A model generated the notes under the pieces. The model was given only the letters and a program-made list of their open reading frames with translations. It was not told the DNA's origin and ran no database searches. The position numbers were made by a program, and so were the translations under genes. A stretch of DNA of 51,821 nt from Clostridia bacterium. Its GTDB lineage: Bacteria > Bacillota > Clostridia > Oscillospirales > CAG-272. The stretch lies in assembly GCA_017504625.1 (NCBI GenBank), contig JAFVQU010000004.1, positions 1 to 51,821 on the forward strand, given 5' to 3'. Within the stretch, counting starts at the first letter, position 1; the number at the start of each line of letters is the position of its first letter. Positions 36,191 to 43,758 of this stretch are shown one piece after another.

Positions 36191-36206
36191 CGCGGTAGAA
36201 ACCGCG
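36191..36206 (-). terminator. Second terminator after rplA
   Basis: CGCGGT/ACCGCG with AGAA loop; on the minus strand it is followed by C and seven T. Backs up the hairpin at 36234. Confidence 0.75.
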
Positions 36207-36233
36207 AAAAAAATATACCTTCAGATAAAAAAA

Positions 36234-36253
36234 CACACGGCGTATGCCGTGTG
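36234..36253 (-). terminator. First terminator after rplA
   Basis: CACACGGC/GCCGTGTG with a four-base loop; on the minus strand followed by TTTTTTTATC. Ends the rpmG-secE-nusG-rplKA operon; rplJL is not next to rplA here. Confidence 0.88.
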
Positions 36254-36273
36254 CTTTTTGCTGTATAGATTTA

Positions 36274-36960
36274 TCAGCTGAGCTTACCCTGGTTGATCTT
36301 GATACCGGGGCCCATAGTAGAAGCTACTACGCAGCTCTTGATGTACTGACCCTTAGCTGCAGCGGGCTTTGCCTTGATGATAGCGCCAAGGAGAGTGTCG
36401 AAGTTCTCCTGAAGCTTCTCAAGACCGAAGGACGCCTTACCGATGGGGCAGTGGATAATGTTGGTCTTGTCAAGTCTGTACTCGATCTTACCTGCCTTTG
36501 CCTCGGTAACTGCCTTAGCAACGTCGGGAGTAACAGTACCAGCCTTAGGCGAGGGCATAAGTCCCTTAGGACCGAGCACCTTACCGAGCTTACCGATAAC
36601 GCCCATCATGTCAGGGGATGCGATTACAACGTCGAAGTCGAACCAGTTCTCAGCCTGGATCTTCTCTGCGTACTCAGGACCGCCTGCGTAATCTGCGCCT
36701 GCGTCGAGTGCCTTCTGAACGTTGTCGCCCTTTGCGAATACGAGTACCTTTACCTTCTTACCGGTTCCGTTGGGAAGAACAACTGCGCCTCTGACCTGCT
36801 GGTCTGCGTGACGGGAGTCAACGCCGAGACGTACGTGTACTTCAACGGTTTCATCAAACTTCGCCTTGGAAGTCTGGCAGACGAGTGCGAGAGCCTCGGA
36901 AGGATCGTAGAGTCTGTTCTTTTCAACGAGCTTTACGCTGTCAATATACTTCTTTCCCAT
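36274..36960 (-). CDS. rplA: 50S ribosomal protein L1
   Basis: 228 residues. L1 stalk protein that binds 23S rRNA helices 76-78 and guides tRNA exit; it also represses its own operon through an mRNA mimic. Start [15 protein letters not shown]..., [23 protein letters not shown], and the [19 protein letters not shown] signature. AGGAGG before the ATG, 18 bp after rplK. Confidence 0.98.
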   Translation of the reverse strand: MGKKYIDSVKLVEKNRLYDPSEALALVCQTSKAKFDETVEVHVRLGVDSRHADQQVRGAVVLPNGTGKKVKVLVFAKGDNVQKALDAGADYAGGPEYAEKIQAENWFDFDVVIASPDMMGVIGKLGKVLGPKGLMPSPKAGTVTPDVAKAVTEAKAGKIEYRLDKTNIIHCPIGKASFGLEKLQENFDTLLGAIIKAKPAAAKGQYIKSCVVASTMGPGIKINQGKLS

Positions 36961-36978
36961 ATCTACTTACCTCCTATA

Positions 36979-37404
36979 TTACTCTTCAACAGTAACGCCC
37001 ATAGAACGAGCGGTACCTGCAACCATGCTCATAGCTGCCTCGATAGAACCTGCGTTGAGGTCGGGCATCTTGGTTTCTGCGATCTTTCTTACCTGTTCCT
37101 TGGTAAGCTTTGCAACCTTGTCCTTGTTGGGCTTGCCCGAACCGGACTCAATACCTGCTGCCTTCTTGATAAGAACTGCTGCAGGGGGGGTCTTAGTGAT
37201 GAAAGTGAAGGAACGGTCTGCGTAAACAGTAATAACAACGGGAATGATAAGACCGATATCGTTCTTGGTTCTCTCGTTGAATTCCTTCGTAAATACGGGG
37301 ATTGCTACACCGTACTGACCAAGTGCGGGTCCTACGGGAGGCTGAGGAGTAGCCTTACCTGCAGGAAGCTGCAACTTGATGTAACCCATAATCTTCTTTG
37401 CCAT
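36979..37404 (-). CDS. rplK: 50S ribosomal protein L11
   Basis: 141 residues. Binds the 23S GTPase-associated centre and is needed for the stringent response. Clear L11 blocks: [47 protein letters not shown] near the end. Ribosome site GGAGG before ATG 37404. A likely L1-binding leader lies 41 bp upstream (37445-37475). Confidence 0.98.
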   Translation of the reverse strand: MAKKIMGYIKLQLPAGKATPQPPVGPALGQYGVAIPVFTKEFNERTKNDIGLIIPVVITVYADRSFTFITKTPPAAVLIKKAAGIESGSGKPNKDKVAKLTKEQVRKIAETKMPDLNAGSIEAAMSMVAGTARSMGVTVEE

Positions 37405-37444
37405 AATTAATTACACCTCCATAGTGGTACTTTGCGGGAGAATT

Positions 37445-37475
37445 GTAAAGTGAAATTTTCTCCCTCCCACTTTAC
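37445..37475 (-). promoter_or_regulatory. Putative L1-binding leader of rplK-rplA
   Basis: In the mRNA, GTAAAGTG (37475-37468) pairs with CACTTTAC (37452-37445) around a G/A-rich loop. The strand reads GUGGGAGG, the same bases as the L1-binding part of 23S rRNA. Two more hairpins (37475-37489 and 37490-37514) lie between it and nusG. Suggests L1 autoregulation. Confidence 0.55.
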
Positions 37476-37524
37476 GTCGCCGTGCGACGACGGTTTTCTT
37501 TATAAAGAAACCGTGAAAAGAAAA

Positions 37525-38079
37525 TTAATTGTTCTCTTTGAGCTTGATCATATCCGCGTCGATCTCAACGGGCATATCTCTGCGTCCTCTCTTAACGAGA
37601 ACGGTGACAGTCTTGAGATCCTCACTGATAGACTGAACAACTCCGTCGTAGCCTTCAAACAAGCCGTTGATAACGGTGACCTCGTCGCCAATACCGTACT
37701 TAAGCTGTACGCTTGCTTCCTCAACGCTTTCGATGTTCATATCAAGAACCTCTTGCTCAGTCAAGGGAGTGGGACGCGATCCGGGGCCTACGAAGCCCGT
37801 AACGCCGGTGATGTTTCTAACGGCGTGCCAGCTCTCGTCGGTCATTATCATTTTAACGAAGACGTAGCTGGGATAGGTCTTAAGCTCAACGACCTTTTCC
37901 TTATCGCCGTTTTTTTCGATAACCGTTTCAACAGGCACCTTAATGTCATAAATAAGATGTCCGAGTGCGCGGTTCTCGACGATTTTTTCAAGATTTGCTT
38001 TTACTTTATTTTCGTATCCCGAATAAGTGTGCGCAACGTACCACTTCAGGCCTACGTTCATTCCATCGATATCGCTCAT
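37525..38079 (-). CDS. nusG: Transcription termination/antitermination factor NusG
   Basis: 184 residues with AGGAG before ATG 38079. NGN domain (WYVAHTYSGYENKVKANLEKIV, SYVFVKMIMTDESWHAVRNITGVTGFVG) and C-terminal KOW domain (GDEVTVINGLFEGYDGVVQSI). It binds RNA polymerase, modulates pausing and links to Rho or ribosomes. The order rpmG, secE, nusG, rplK, rplA is the standard one. Confidence 0.98.
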   Translation of the reverse strand: MSDIDGMNVGLKWYVAHTYSGYENKVKANLEKIVENRALGHLIYDIKVPVETVIEKNGDKEKVVELKTYPSYVFVKMIMTDESWHAVRNITGVTGFVGPGSRPTPLTEQEVLDMNIESVEEASVQLKYGIGDEVTVINGLFEGYDGVVQSISEDLKTVTVLVKRGRRDMPVEIDADMIKLKENN

Positions 38080-38103
38080 CTTAAAACTCCTAAAGCTTTT
38101 TTA

Positions 38104-38682
38104 TTAGCCAAAAAGCTTACCGAGCATACCAAGTCCGGTATTGAAAGCGAGGTCAAGAATCCAGATAACAGCTGCAACTGCAACTGCAACCACGATTACT
38201 ACAAGGAAGCTCTTACGAGTGTTTTCCTTGCTCGACCAAACGATCTTACCAAGCTCGCTCTTTACAGAACGGAAGAAAGCGGCAAGCTTTGCACGGAACT
38301 TAATACCAACTGCTACGAGAATAATAATAATTACAGCGATGATGATCGCGTTGATTATCAACACCTTCTGTGAAGCCTTTTTCTGTGCAAGTGCAGCATC
38401 TGCCAAAGCCTGATTTACATCATCAGTGGTAGACTCTTCCTTCTTTTCGGTCTCGCTCTCCTTGCTTGCTTCCTCGGTTCCCTTTTCAGCGGAGCTCGAT
38501 TCGTTTTCGATCTCGCCTGCTAAAGTCGAGTCAGACTCGCCGGTTACGCCCTCAACAATGCCCTCAGTGGTAGCAGTGCTGGTGGTATCGCTTTCAGCGG
38601 AAACAGCAACGGTAAAGAGAGAAACGATAAGACAAAGAGAAAGGAGAAGGGCGATAAGACTTTTTTTGTTTGTGAAAGTCAT
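38104..38682 (-). CDS. secE: SecE translocase subunit with signal peptide and extracytoplasmic extension
   Basis: 192 residues; ordinary Bacillota SecE has about 60-80. The last ~65 residues are SecE: amphipathic AKLAAFFRSVKSELGKIVWSS, then a membrane helix (about 158-180). In front are a signal peptide (1-29, AVSA cleavage site), a Ser/Thr/Glu-rich acidic segment (30-90) and an extra membrane helix (about 106-128). The topology is consistent: the acidic part outside, the amphipathic helix inside, the last helix crossing again. SecE clamps SecY in the protein-export channel. GGGGGAT precedes the ATG; 14 bp after rpmG. The call is firm because of the operon and the core motif; the extension is odd. 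Confidence 0.92.
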   Translation of the reverse strand: MTFTNKKSLIALLLSLCLIVSLFTVAVSAESDTTSTATTEGIVEGVTGESDSTLAGEIENESSSAEKGTEEASKESETEKKEESTTDDVNQALADAALAQKKASQKVLIINAIIIAVIIIILVAVGIKFRAKLAAFFRSVKSELGKIVWSSKENTRKSFLVVIVVAVAVAAVIWILDLAFNTGLGMLGKLFG

Positions 38683-38696
38683 CTCAGATCCCCCTA

Positions 38697-38858
38697 TTAC
38701 TTAGACTCTTTGTGAAGAGTGTGCTTGCGACAGAACTTGCAGAACTTCTTGAGTTCAAGTCTGTCAGGATCATTCTTCTTGTTCTTCTTTGTGTCGTAAT
38801 TTCTCTGCTTACACTCAGTGCAAACGAGAGTAATTTTGACTCTTGCATCATTAGCCAT
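38697..38858 (-). CDS. rpmG: 50S ribosomal protein L33
   Basis: 53 residues from ATG 38858, with GGAGG upstream. Zinc-ribbon form of L33: CTEC and CKFC pairs, plus [10 protein letters not shown]. First gene of the operon. A 120-nt leader between its promoter and start contains a GATCGC/GCGATC hairpin and a GCACAA/TTGTGC hairpin, of unknown role. Confidence 0.97.
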   Translation of the reverse strand: MANDARVKITLVCTECKQRNYDTKKNKKNDPDRLELKKFCKFCRKHTLHKESK

Positions 38859-38982
38859 GATTTCGGCACCTCCCATATTAAATTTATTTGATCGCAAAAG
38901 CGATCTGTGTACCTCCCTCTGAAGGGGTGTTGCCTTTTGCGCTTAAGGCACAACAAAAAAACCCTTGTGCAGAGGTAAAGCC

Positions 38983-39011
38983 ATTATATCACATCACGAA
39001 TGGCTTGTCAA
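38983..39011 (-). promoter_or_regulatory. Promoter of the rpmG-secE-nusG-rplKA operon
   Basis: Minus strand: TTGACA (39011-39006), 17-bp spacer, TATAAT (38988-38983) with TG extension. Perfect match, in line with high expression. Confidence 0.92.
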
Positions 39012-39074
39012 TAGTTTTTTATCAAAAAAATGAAACTTTTTGCATAAAAGCGGCATATTTTTTTAAAAAAGGTA

Positions 39075-39102
39075 TTGACAAACAAAAAATTTATGGTATA
39101 AT
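39075..39102 (+). promoter_or_regulatory. tRNA-Arg promoter
   Basis: TTGACA 39075-39080, 16 bp, TATAAT 39097-39102; 22 bp before the tRNA. Divergent from the rpmG promoter. Confidence 0.9.
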
Positions 39103-39123
39103 ATATAGGCACGAATAAAGAAT

Positions 39124-39200
39124 GCGCCGTTAGCTCAGCTGGATAGAGTGTTTGGCTACGAACCAAAAGGTCGGGGGTTCGAATCCCTTACGGCGTGCCA
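39124..39200 (+). tRNA. tRNA-Arg (anticodon ACG)
   Basis: 77 nt including encoded CCA. Acceptor GCGCCGT/ACGGCGT (G1-U72 wobble), D arm with AGCTGGATA loop, anticodon stem TTTGG/CCAAA with loop CTACGAA (anticodon ACG, A34 to be deaminated to inosine by TadA), T loop TTCGAAT with GGGGG/CCCTT stem containing two G-U pairs. Reads CGN arginine codons. Confidence 0.97.
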
Positions 39201-39237
39201 AAAAAGACGTGATGACTTTTGTCATCACGTCTTTTTT
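39201..39237 (+). terminator. tRNA-Arg terminator
   Basis: 16-bp perfect stem (39201-39216 / 39221-39236) with TTTT loop and T-run, directly after the CCA. Confidence 0.95.
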
Positions 39238-39244
39238 GCTACAT

Positions 39245-39316
39245 GCCGTAAGGGTAAACAGAACTCCTACGATTCAAACCGCCCGCGGTTTGAATTAAAG
39301 GTTCAGAATCCCTTAC
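39245..39316. repeat. Partial copies of the tRNA-Arg 3' end
   Basis: GCCGTAAGGG at 39245-39254 is the exact complement of tRNA bases 39185-39194. GGTTCAGAATCCCTTAC at 39300-39316 repeats tRNA bases 39176-39191 with one extra A. Between them is a GC-centred hairpin ATTCAAACCG/CGGTTTGAAT. Could be an old attachment-site scar or a decayed tRNA. Confidence 0.5.
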
Positions 39317-39379
39317 TTTTTATATTATTTTAAAAGGAGAGAAACGAATTCCTCATCTTGTAGTTATATTAGAATCATA

Positions 39380-40222
39380 TCAAAACTCGCATGCCTCAGC
39401 AAACAGCTTTCCAAGCTTTATTACACTCTCGCTGTCGTAATGAGCGACGTCGGGTTGGCTTTCGGGCTCGTTTTTGGTTGTAAGTCCTGCCGCCACGGTA
39501 TCAATAAAGCGGCGATTGGATGCTTTTTTGGAGTATTCAAGTTTGTTTTTATTCATCTCTTTTGCAAACTGCCAAATCGTATCATCTGCAACTGCCGCGT
39601 CGATAAACAAACAGCTTTTAAACAATTCGGGGAAGCAGACAACAACGTCGTGAATAAGATGGTCGTAAAGATCGATATATTTCTCGGTCATTTCACGTCC
39701 GCAAGCCTCACTCTCTCCCTGCATCCAGCAGAACGCGCGGAGGTTTGGCTCATATCCGTCTTTTTGCAACATTTTAATGCTCTCTTCGATAATATGCACA
39801 AGCTCGTTGTAGCACCAGCCTTTTACTCGCTCGCCGTTTATTTTGCTGTGCTTTGTATCCTCGTAACTGCCAATGTTGAAGATCGACGGGGAAAACCAGT
39901 CACCACTGTATATTGCACTGCCGCCAAATGCACATTTAATAATGAAGAATTCTTCGCCCGGATATTTCTCGGTGAGATATTCCGCTATTCCGACCTCGGG
40001 ACCAAATGTAGCCTTGTTTTCTTCAGCTAATCCAAGTGTTACGGGAACAAAACCGTTGCTTTTATAATTGTGCGAGTAGAAGTTCACCTTTATTTTGTCA
40101 TATCCCGCCTCAAATTCTGCCACTTTCTCAGCAGAAAAGTGCCTTTTTAAGTAGTTCTGATGAGCAACGCCGACTGCATTCGATTGCCCTGACAGAATTA
40201 TGATCTTGGCTTCCTTTTTCAT
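39380..40222 (-). CDS. SASA/CE6-type carbohydrate esterase (sialate O-acetylesterase-like)
   Basis: 280 residues from ATG 40222 with GAGGT before it. Motifs: LSGQSNAVGVA (nucleophile Ser), CAFGGSAIY (oxyanion), CWMQGESEACG (block with Gln/Gly) and DVAHYDSESVIKLG (Asp-His). These are the marks of the SASA domain used in acetylxylan esterases of CE6 and sialate O-acetylesterases. No signal peptide, so it acts inside the cell, presumably on imported acetylated sugars. Divergent from the sugar isomerase gene, with the shared 40223-40414 region between them. Confidence 0.82.
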   Translation of the reverse strand: MKKEAKIIILSGQSNAVGVAHQNYLKRHFSAEKVAEFEAGYDKIKVNFYSHNYKSNGFVPVTLGLAEENKATFGPEVGIAEYLTEKYPGEEFFIIKCAFGGSAIYSGDWFSPSIFNIGSYEDTKHSKINGERVKGWCYNELVHIIEESIKMLQKDGYEPNLRAFCWMQGESEACGREMTEKYIDLYDHLIHDVVVCFPELFKSCLFIDAAVADDTIWQFAKEMNKNKLEYSKKASNRRFIDTVAAGLTTKNEPESQPDVAHYDSESVIKLGKLFAEACEF

Positions 40223-40354
40223 AGTATTACCTCGCATATTACTTATATTTGATACGTCTGATCGGACACGTTATATCTCGAATCGTTTTATTACGATCAG
40301 TATAACACACTCATATTTTTATGTCAATAATTCAAAATAATTTTTGTTTTTTGA

Positions 40355-40383
40355 TTGAAAATTATCGTTTTTTGTGATATACT
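40355..40383 (+). promoter_or_regulatory. Promoter of the sugar isomerase gene
   Basis: TTGAAA 40355-40360, 17 bp, TATACT 40378-40383 with TG extension. Confidence 0.75.
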
Positions 40384-40414
40384 GAAATAAAAAACTATGG
40401 GGAAAGGATTTACT

Positions 40415-41269
40415 ATGAAAATAGGAATTGAAGCTGCGGCATACTTCAGACGTTTTGGTGTTGAAAAGGGTTCTTACCTTGCACGTGAGCATGGATATGA
40501 TTGCGTTGACTTCGGTGATCTTTCTGAAACTGAAACTGAGTTTTTCAGACTTCCCGAGGCGGAATTTGAAAAGCGACTCGTATATATAAAGGATGAAATG
40601 GCGAAAAACGGCATTTATGCCTCCCAGACGCACGGCCCCTGGCGCCATCCCGCACGTGATTTCACCGAGGAGGACAGAGCAGAGAGATTTGACGCTATGT
40701 CAAAGGGTATCCGCGGAACTGCATATATCGGATCGGAGTATTTTGTAATACACACAATGATGCCATTCGGCACGAATACTGCAGATCACCCCGAGGAAAT
40801 GAAGGCGATCAATTTTGAGTATTTTAACCGCCTCTGTGACGTTGCTGAACAGTACGGTATTACAATATGCTTTGAAAATCTTCCCTTTCTTAATCTGCCG
40901 ATAAATAACTGTAAGCAGGTGCTTGATTTTGTAAAATGGATTAACAGAGATTGCTTTAAGGTTTGTCTTGATACGGGACACGCACTTGTATCGAGCGAGC
41001 AGCCCGGCGAGGCGGTCAGAATGATTGGCAAGGAATATCTCCGCACTCTGCACGTTCACGATAACGACGGCACGGGTGACTACCACAAACTTCCCGGAGA
41101 TGGAATTGCCGATTGGCAGGACTTCGGCAAGGCGCTCCACGAAATAGGCTTTGACGGAGTGCTTTCGCTTGAAACTATGGTCAGAGGAAAAGACCTCAGC
41201 TTTGAGGAGTGGGACAAGCAAGCCCGCGAGCTTTACGCGACCGCAAAGAGAATTTCAGAATATAAATAA
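40415..41269 (+). CDS. Sugar phosphate isomerase/epimerase family TIM barrel
   Basis: 284 residues from ATG 40415 (MKIGIEAAAYF), AAAGGA upstream; the longer frame adds six residues. Xylose-isomerase-like/AP endonuclease 2 fold. Metal ligands: FENLP (Glu near 147), CLDTGHA (Asp, His near 185), LHVHDND (His, Asp near 217) and LSLETM (Glu near 250). THGPW near 76 gives another His. It probably isomerises or epimerises a sugar, substrate unknown. Divergent esterase gene suggests a small sugar-use locus. Confidence 0.87.
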   Translation: MKIGIEAAAYFRRFGVEKGSYLAREHGYDCVDFGDLSETETEFFRLPEAEFEKRLVYIKDEMAKNGIYASQTHGPWRHPARDFTEEDRAERFDAMSKGIRGTAYIGSEYFVIHTMMPFGTNTADHPEEMKAINFEYFNRLCDVAEQYGITICFENLPFLNLPINNCKQVLDFVKWINRDCFKVCLDTGHALVSSEQPGEAVRMIGKEYLRTLHVHDNDGTGDYHKLPGDGIADWQDFGKALHEIGFDGVLSLETMVRGKDLSFEEWDKQARELYATAKRISEYK

Positions 41270-41274
41270 AATAA

Positions 41275-41303
41275 AAACAGGCGGCTCACAGAGCCGCCTG
41301 TTT
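41275..41303. terminator. Bidirectional terminator between isomerase and nfnB
   Basis: 13-bp perfect stem (AAACAGGCGGCTC, 41275-41287 / 41291-41303) with ACA loop and T-rich tract on each side. Confidence 0.92.
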
Positions 41304-41314
41304 GATGTTTTATA

Positions 41315-42733
41315 TTACTTGTTGGAAAGGTACTCGTCAATAGCGCGAGCCGCAGTCTTACCTGCGCCCATTGCGGAGATAACGGTAGCCGCACCGGTAA
41401 CAACGTCACCGCCTGCGTAAACCGCGGTACGAGAGGAAAGTCCGTCCTCGTTTACGATGATACCGCCGTGGTCGTTAACCTCAAGTCCCTCGGTTGTAGA
41501 CTTGATGAGGGGGTTAGGAGAGGTACCGATAGAGATAACAACGGTGTCTACGGGAATCTCAAACTCGCTATCAGGGATAGCAACGGGGCGACGACGACCC
41601 TTTGCATCGGGCTCGCCAAGCTCCATCTTTATGCACTTGATGCCGGTAACAAAGCCGTTCTTGGGGTCGCGGGGATCCTCGGGATTGTTGTAGCCAACGA
41701 TCTCGATAGGATTGCAAAGAAGACGGAACTGGATTCCCTCCTCCTCTGCATGCTCAACCTCTTCCTTACGAGCGGGAAGCTCTTCCATGGAACGACGGTA
41801 AACGATATATACGTTCTCGGCACCAAGACGGAGAGCAGTTCTTGCAGCGTCCATAGCAACGTTACCGCCGCCGACGATAGCAACGTTACCGCCCTTCATG
41901 ATAGGAGTCTCGGGGTTGCCAAGATATGCCTTCATAAGATTGCTTCTGGTGAGGAACTCGTTAGCCGAGTAAACGCCCTTAAAGGACTCACCGGGAATGC
42001 CCATGAAGTTGGGAAGACCTGCGCCGCTTCCTACGAATACAGCCTCGTATCCCATCTCGAAAAGCTCGTCAATGGTAAGAGTCTTACCGATAACTACGTT
42101 AGTTTCAACCTTAACGCCGAGCTGCTTAAGAGTTTCAACCTCCTTAGCAACGATCTTCTTGGGAAGACGGAACTCGGGAATACCGTAAACAAGAACGCCA
42201 CCTGCGGTGTGAAGTGCCTCGTAAACGGTTACCTCATAGCCCTTCTTTGCAAGGTCACCTGCACAAGTAAGACCGGAAGGACCGGAGCCAACGATAGCAA
42301 CTCTGTGACCGTTGCTCTCGGGACGAGCGGGAGCCTCGGTAGCGAAGGTGTTGTGCCAGTCAGCAACGAAACGCTCAAGACGTCCGATACCAACACTCTC
42401 GCCCTTGATTCCTCTTACGCACTTGGACTCGCACTGTACCTCCTGAGGACATACGCGTCCGCAAACTGCGGGGAGAGAGGAGGACTTAGAAATGATCTGA
42501 TATGCGCCCTCGAAATCACCTTCCTTGATCTTGGAGATGAACTCGGGAATGTGGATCTTAACGGGACAACCGTTAACGCAAGGCATATTCTTGCAGTTAA
42601 GACATCTGTTTGCCTCGTCGATTGCCATTTCCTCGGTGTAGCCGAGAGCTACCTCTTGGAAATTGTGAGCGCGAACCTCAGGATCCTGAGTGGGCATCGC
42701 GTTTCTCTGAAGACTCATATTTGCCTTTGCCAT
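41315..42733 (-). CDS. nfnB: NADH-dependent ferredoxin:NADP+ oxidoreductase large subunit (GltD-like)
   Basis: 472 residues from ATG 42733 with AGGAGG upstream. Labelled gltA in many genomes, but the partner gene and the absence of a large glutamate synthase point to NfnB. N-terminal Fe-S part: CLNCKNMPC...CPV and CGRVCPQEVQCESKC, coordinating two 4Fe-4S clusters. FAD site GSGPSGLTCAG, then YGIPEFRLPK, NAD(P) site AIVGGGNVAMDAARTA. Together with NfnA it couples NADH and ferredoxin oxidation to NADP+ reduction by electron bifurcation. The ATG is 2 bp after the NfnA stop. Alternative: a free-standing glutamate synthase small subunit. Confidence 0.88.
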   Translation of the reverse strand: MAKANMSLQRNAMPTQDPEVRAHNFQEVALGYTEEMAIDEANRCLNCKNMPCVNGCPVKIHIPEFISKIKEGDFEGAYQIISKSSSLPAVCGRVCPQEVQCESKCVRGIKGESVGIGRLERFVADWHNTFATEAPARPESNGHRVAIVGSGPSGLTCAGDLAKKGYEVTVYEALHTAGGVLVYGIPEFRLPKKIVAKEVETLKQLGVKVETNVVIGKTLTIDELFEMGYEAVFVGSGAGLPNFMGIPGESFKGVYSANEFLTRSNLMKAYLGNPETPIMKGGNVAIVGGGNVAMDAARTALRLGAENVYIVYRRSMEELPARKEEVEHAEEEGIQFRLLCNPIEIVGYNNPEDPRDPKNGFVTGIKCIKMELGEPDAKGRRRPVAIPDSEFEIPVDTVVISIGTSPNPLIKSTTEGLEVNDHGGIIVNEDGLSSRTAVYAGGDVVTGAATVISAMGAGKTAARAIDEYLSNK

Positions 42734-42735
42734 GA

Positions 42736-43590
42736 TTACTTTACCTCCTTCTTGAAGAGATTGCATGCATCCTCGTAAGCGTGACGCTCGAAGTCTGCGT
42801 ACATTCTACCTCTGGACATTGCCTCGTCAAAGTCGATCTCGTAGCCGTTAAAGTCGGGACCGTCAACGCAAGCAAACTTAGTTACCTTCTTGCCGTCAAT
42901 GTTAAGGGTGAGTCGGCAGCCGCCGCACATTCCGGTACCGTCGATCATAATGGGGTTCATAGATGCGGTAATAGGAGTGCCGAAGGGCTTTGCGGTAGCA
43001 ACGACGAACTTCATCATGATAAGGGGACCGATGGTGATGATCATATCGAACTTTTCACCGCCCTCAAGCATTTCCTTAAGGGGAAGTGTAACGTTACCGT
43101 GTTCACCGTAGGAGCCGTCGTCGGTCATAACGCGGAGCTTATTCGAGCAAGCATTGAACTCATCCTCAAGAATAAGAAGATCCTTGTTTCTGAAACCGAT
43201 AATGCTGGTTACGTCAGCGCCCATCTCGTGAAGCTTCTGTGCGATGGGAAGTGCGATTGCACAACCAACGCCACCGCCTACGATACAAACCTTCTTAAGA
43301 CCGTTAAGGTGAGTAGCTACACCGAGAGGACCAACGAAGTCCTGGAGGTATTCGCCCTCTTCCTTATGATTGAGCTTTTCGGTAGTTCCGCCAACGATCT
43401 GGAAAATAATCTTAACGGTGCCTGCCTCGCGGTCATATCCTGCAACGGTAAGAGGAATTCTCTCACCTTCCTCGTCAACTCTGAGGATAATGAACTGACC
43501 GGGCTGTGCCTTCTTTGCTACGAGAGGAGCGTAAATGTCCATCATGGTAACAGTGGGGTTCAACGCTTTTTTGTTAACTATCTTGTACAT
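42736..43590 (-). CDS. nfnA: NADH-dependent ferredoxin:NADP+ oxidoreductase small subunit (FNR-like)
   Basis: 284 residues, ferredoxin-NADP reductase fold: FAD motif ERIPLTVAGYD, NAD motif VCIVGGGVGCAIALPIAQKL. C-terminal 2Fe-2S site in MCGGCRL and FACVDGPDF, as in NfnA and dihydroorotate dehydrogenase electron transfer subunits (PyrK). Next to nfnB, which fixes the call. The pair, with PFOR, balances ferredoxin, NADH and NADPH in fermentation. Confidence 0.9.
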   Translation of the reverse strand: MYKIVNKKALNPTVTMMDIYAPLVAKKAQPGQFIILRVDEEGERIPLTVAGYDREAGTVKIIFQIVGGTTEKLNHKEEGEYLQDFVGPLGVATHLNGLKKVCIVGGGVGCAIALPIAQKLHEMGADVTSIIGFRNKDLLILEDEFNACSNKLRVMTDDGSYGEHGNVTLPLKEMLEGGEKFDMIITIGPLIMMKFVVATAKPFGTPITASMNPIMIDGTGMCGGCRLTLNIDGKKVTKFACVDGPDFNGYEIDFDEAMSRGRMYADFERHAYEDACNLFKKEVK

Positions 43591-43670
43591 TCTCTTTCCT
43601 TTCCGCGATCCCGTATATAGTGGGAATTACGCGATTGATGTATTTAATGATAAGTTTTCATTCAAATTTT

Positions 43671-43699
43671 ATTATAACAAATCTTATTTTTTTTGTCAA
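43671..43699 (-). promoter_or_regulatory. nfnA-nfnB promoter
   Basis: Minus strand: TTGACA (43699-43694), 17-bp spacer, TATAAT (43676-43671). 80 bp before the nfnA start. Confidence 0.85.
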
Positions 43700-43758
43700 G
43701 GGCTTTATGTCCGATCGCGTTATATTTTTCACAATGTTTTGTTGAAAAAATCAACCTT

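Noticed and set aside
41468-42778. 436-residue open frame opposite nfnB, and similar long frames opposite metK (46899-48077), rplA/rplK (36244-37410) and tuf (50363-51307)
   Set aside because: All are shadows of highly expressed minus-strand genes with complete protein families on the true strand.
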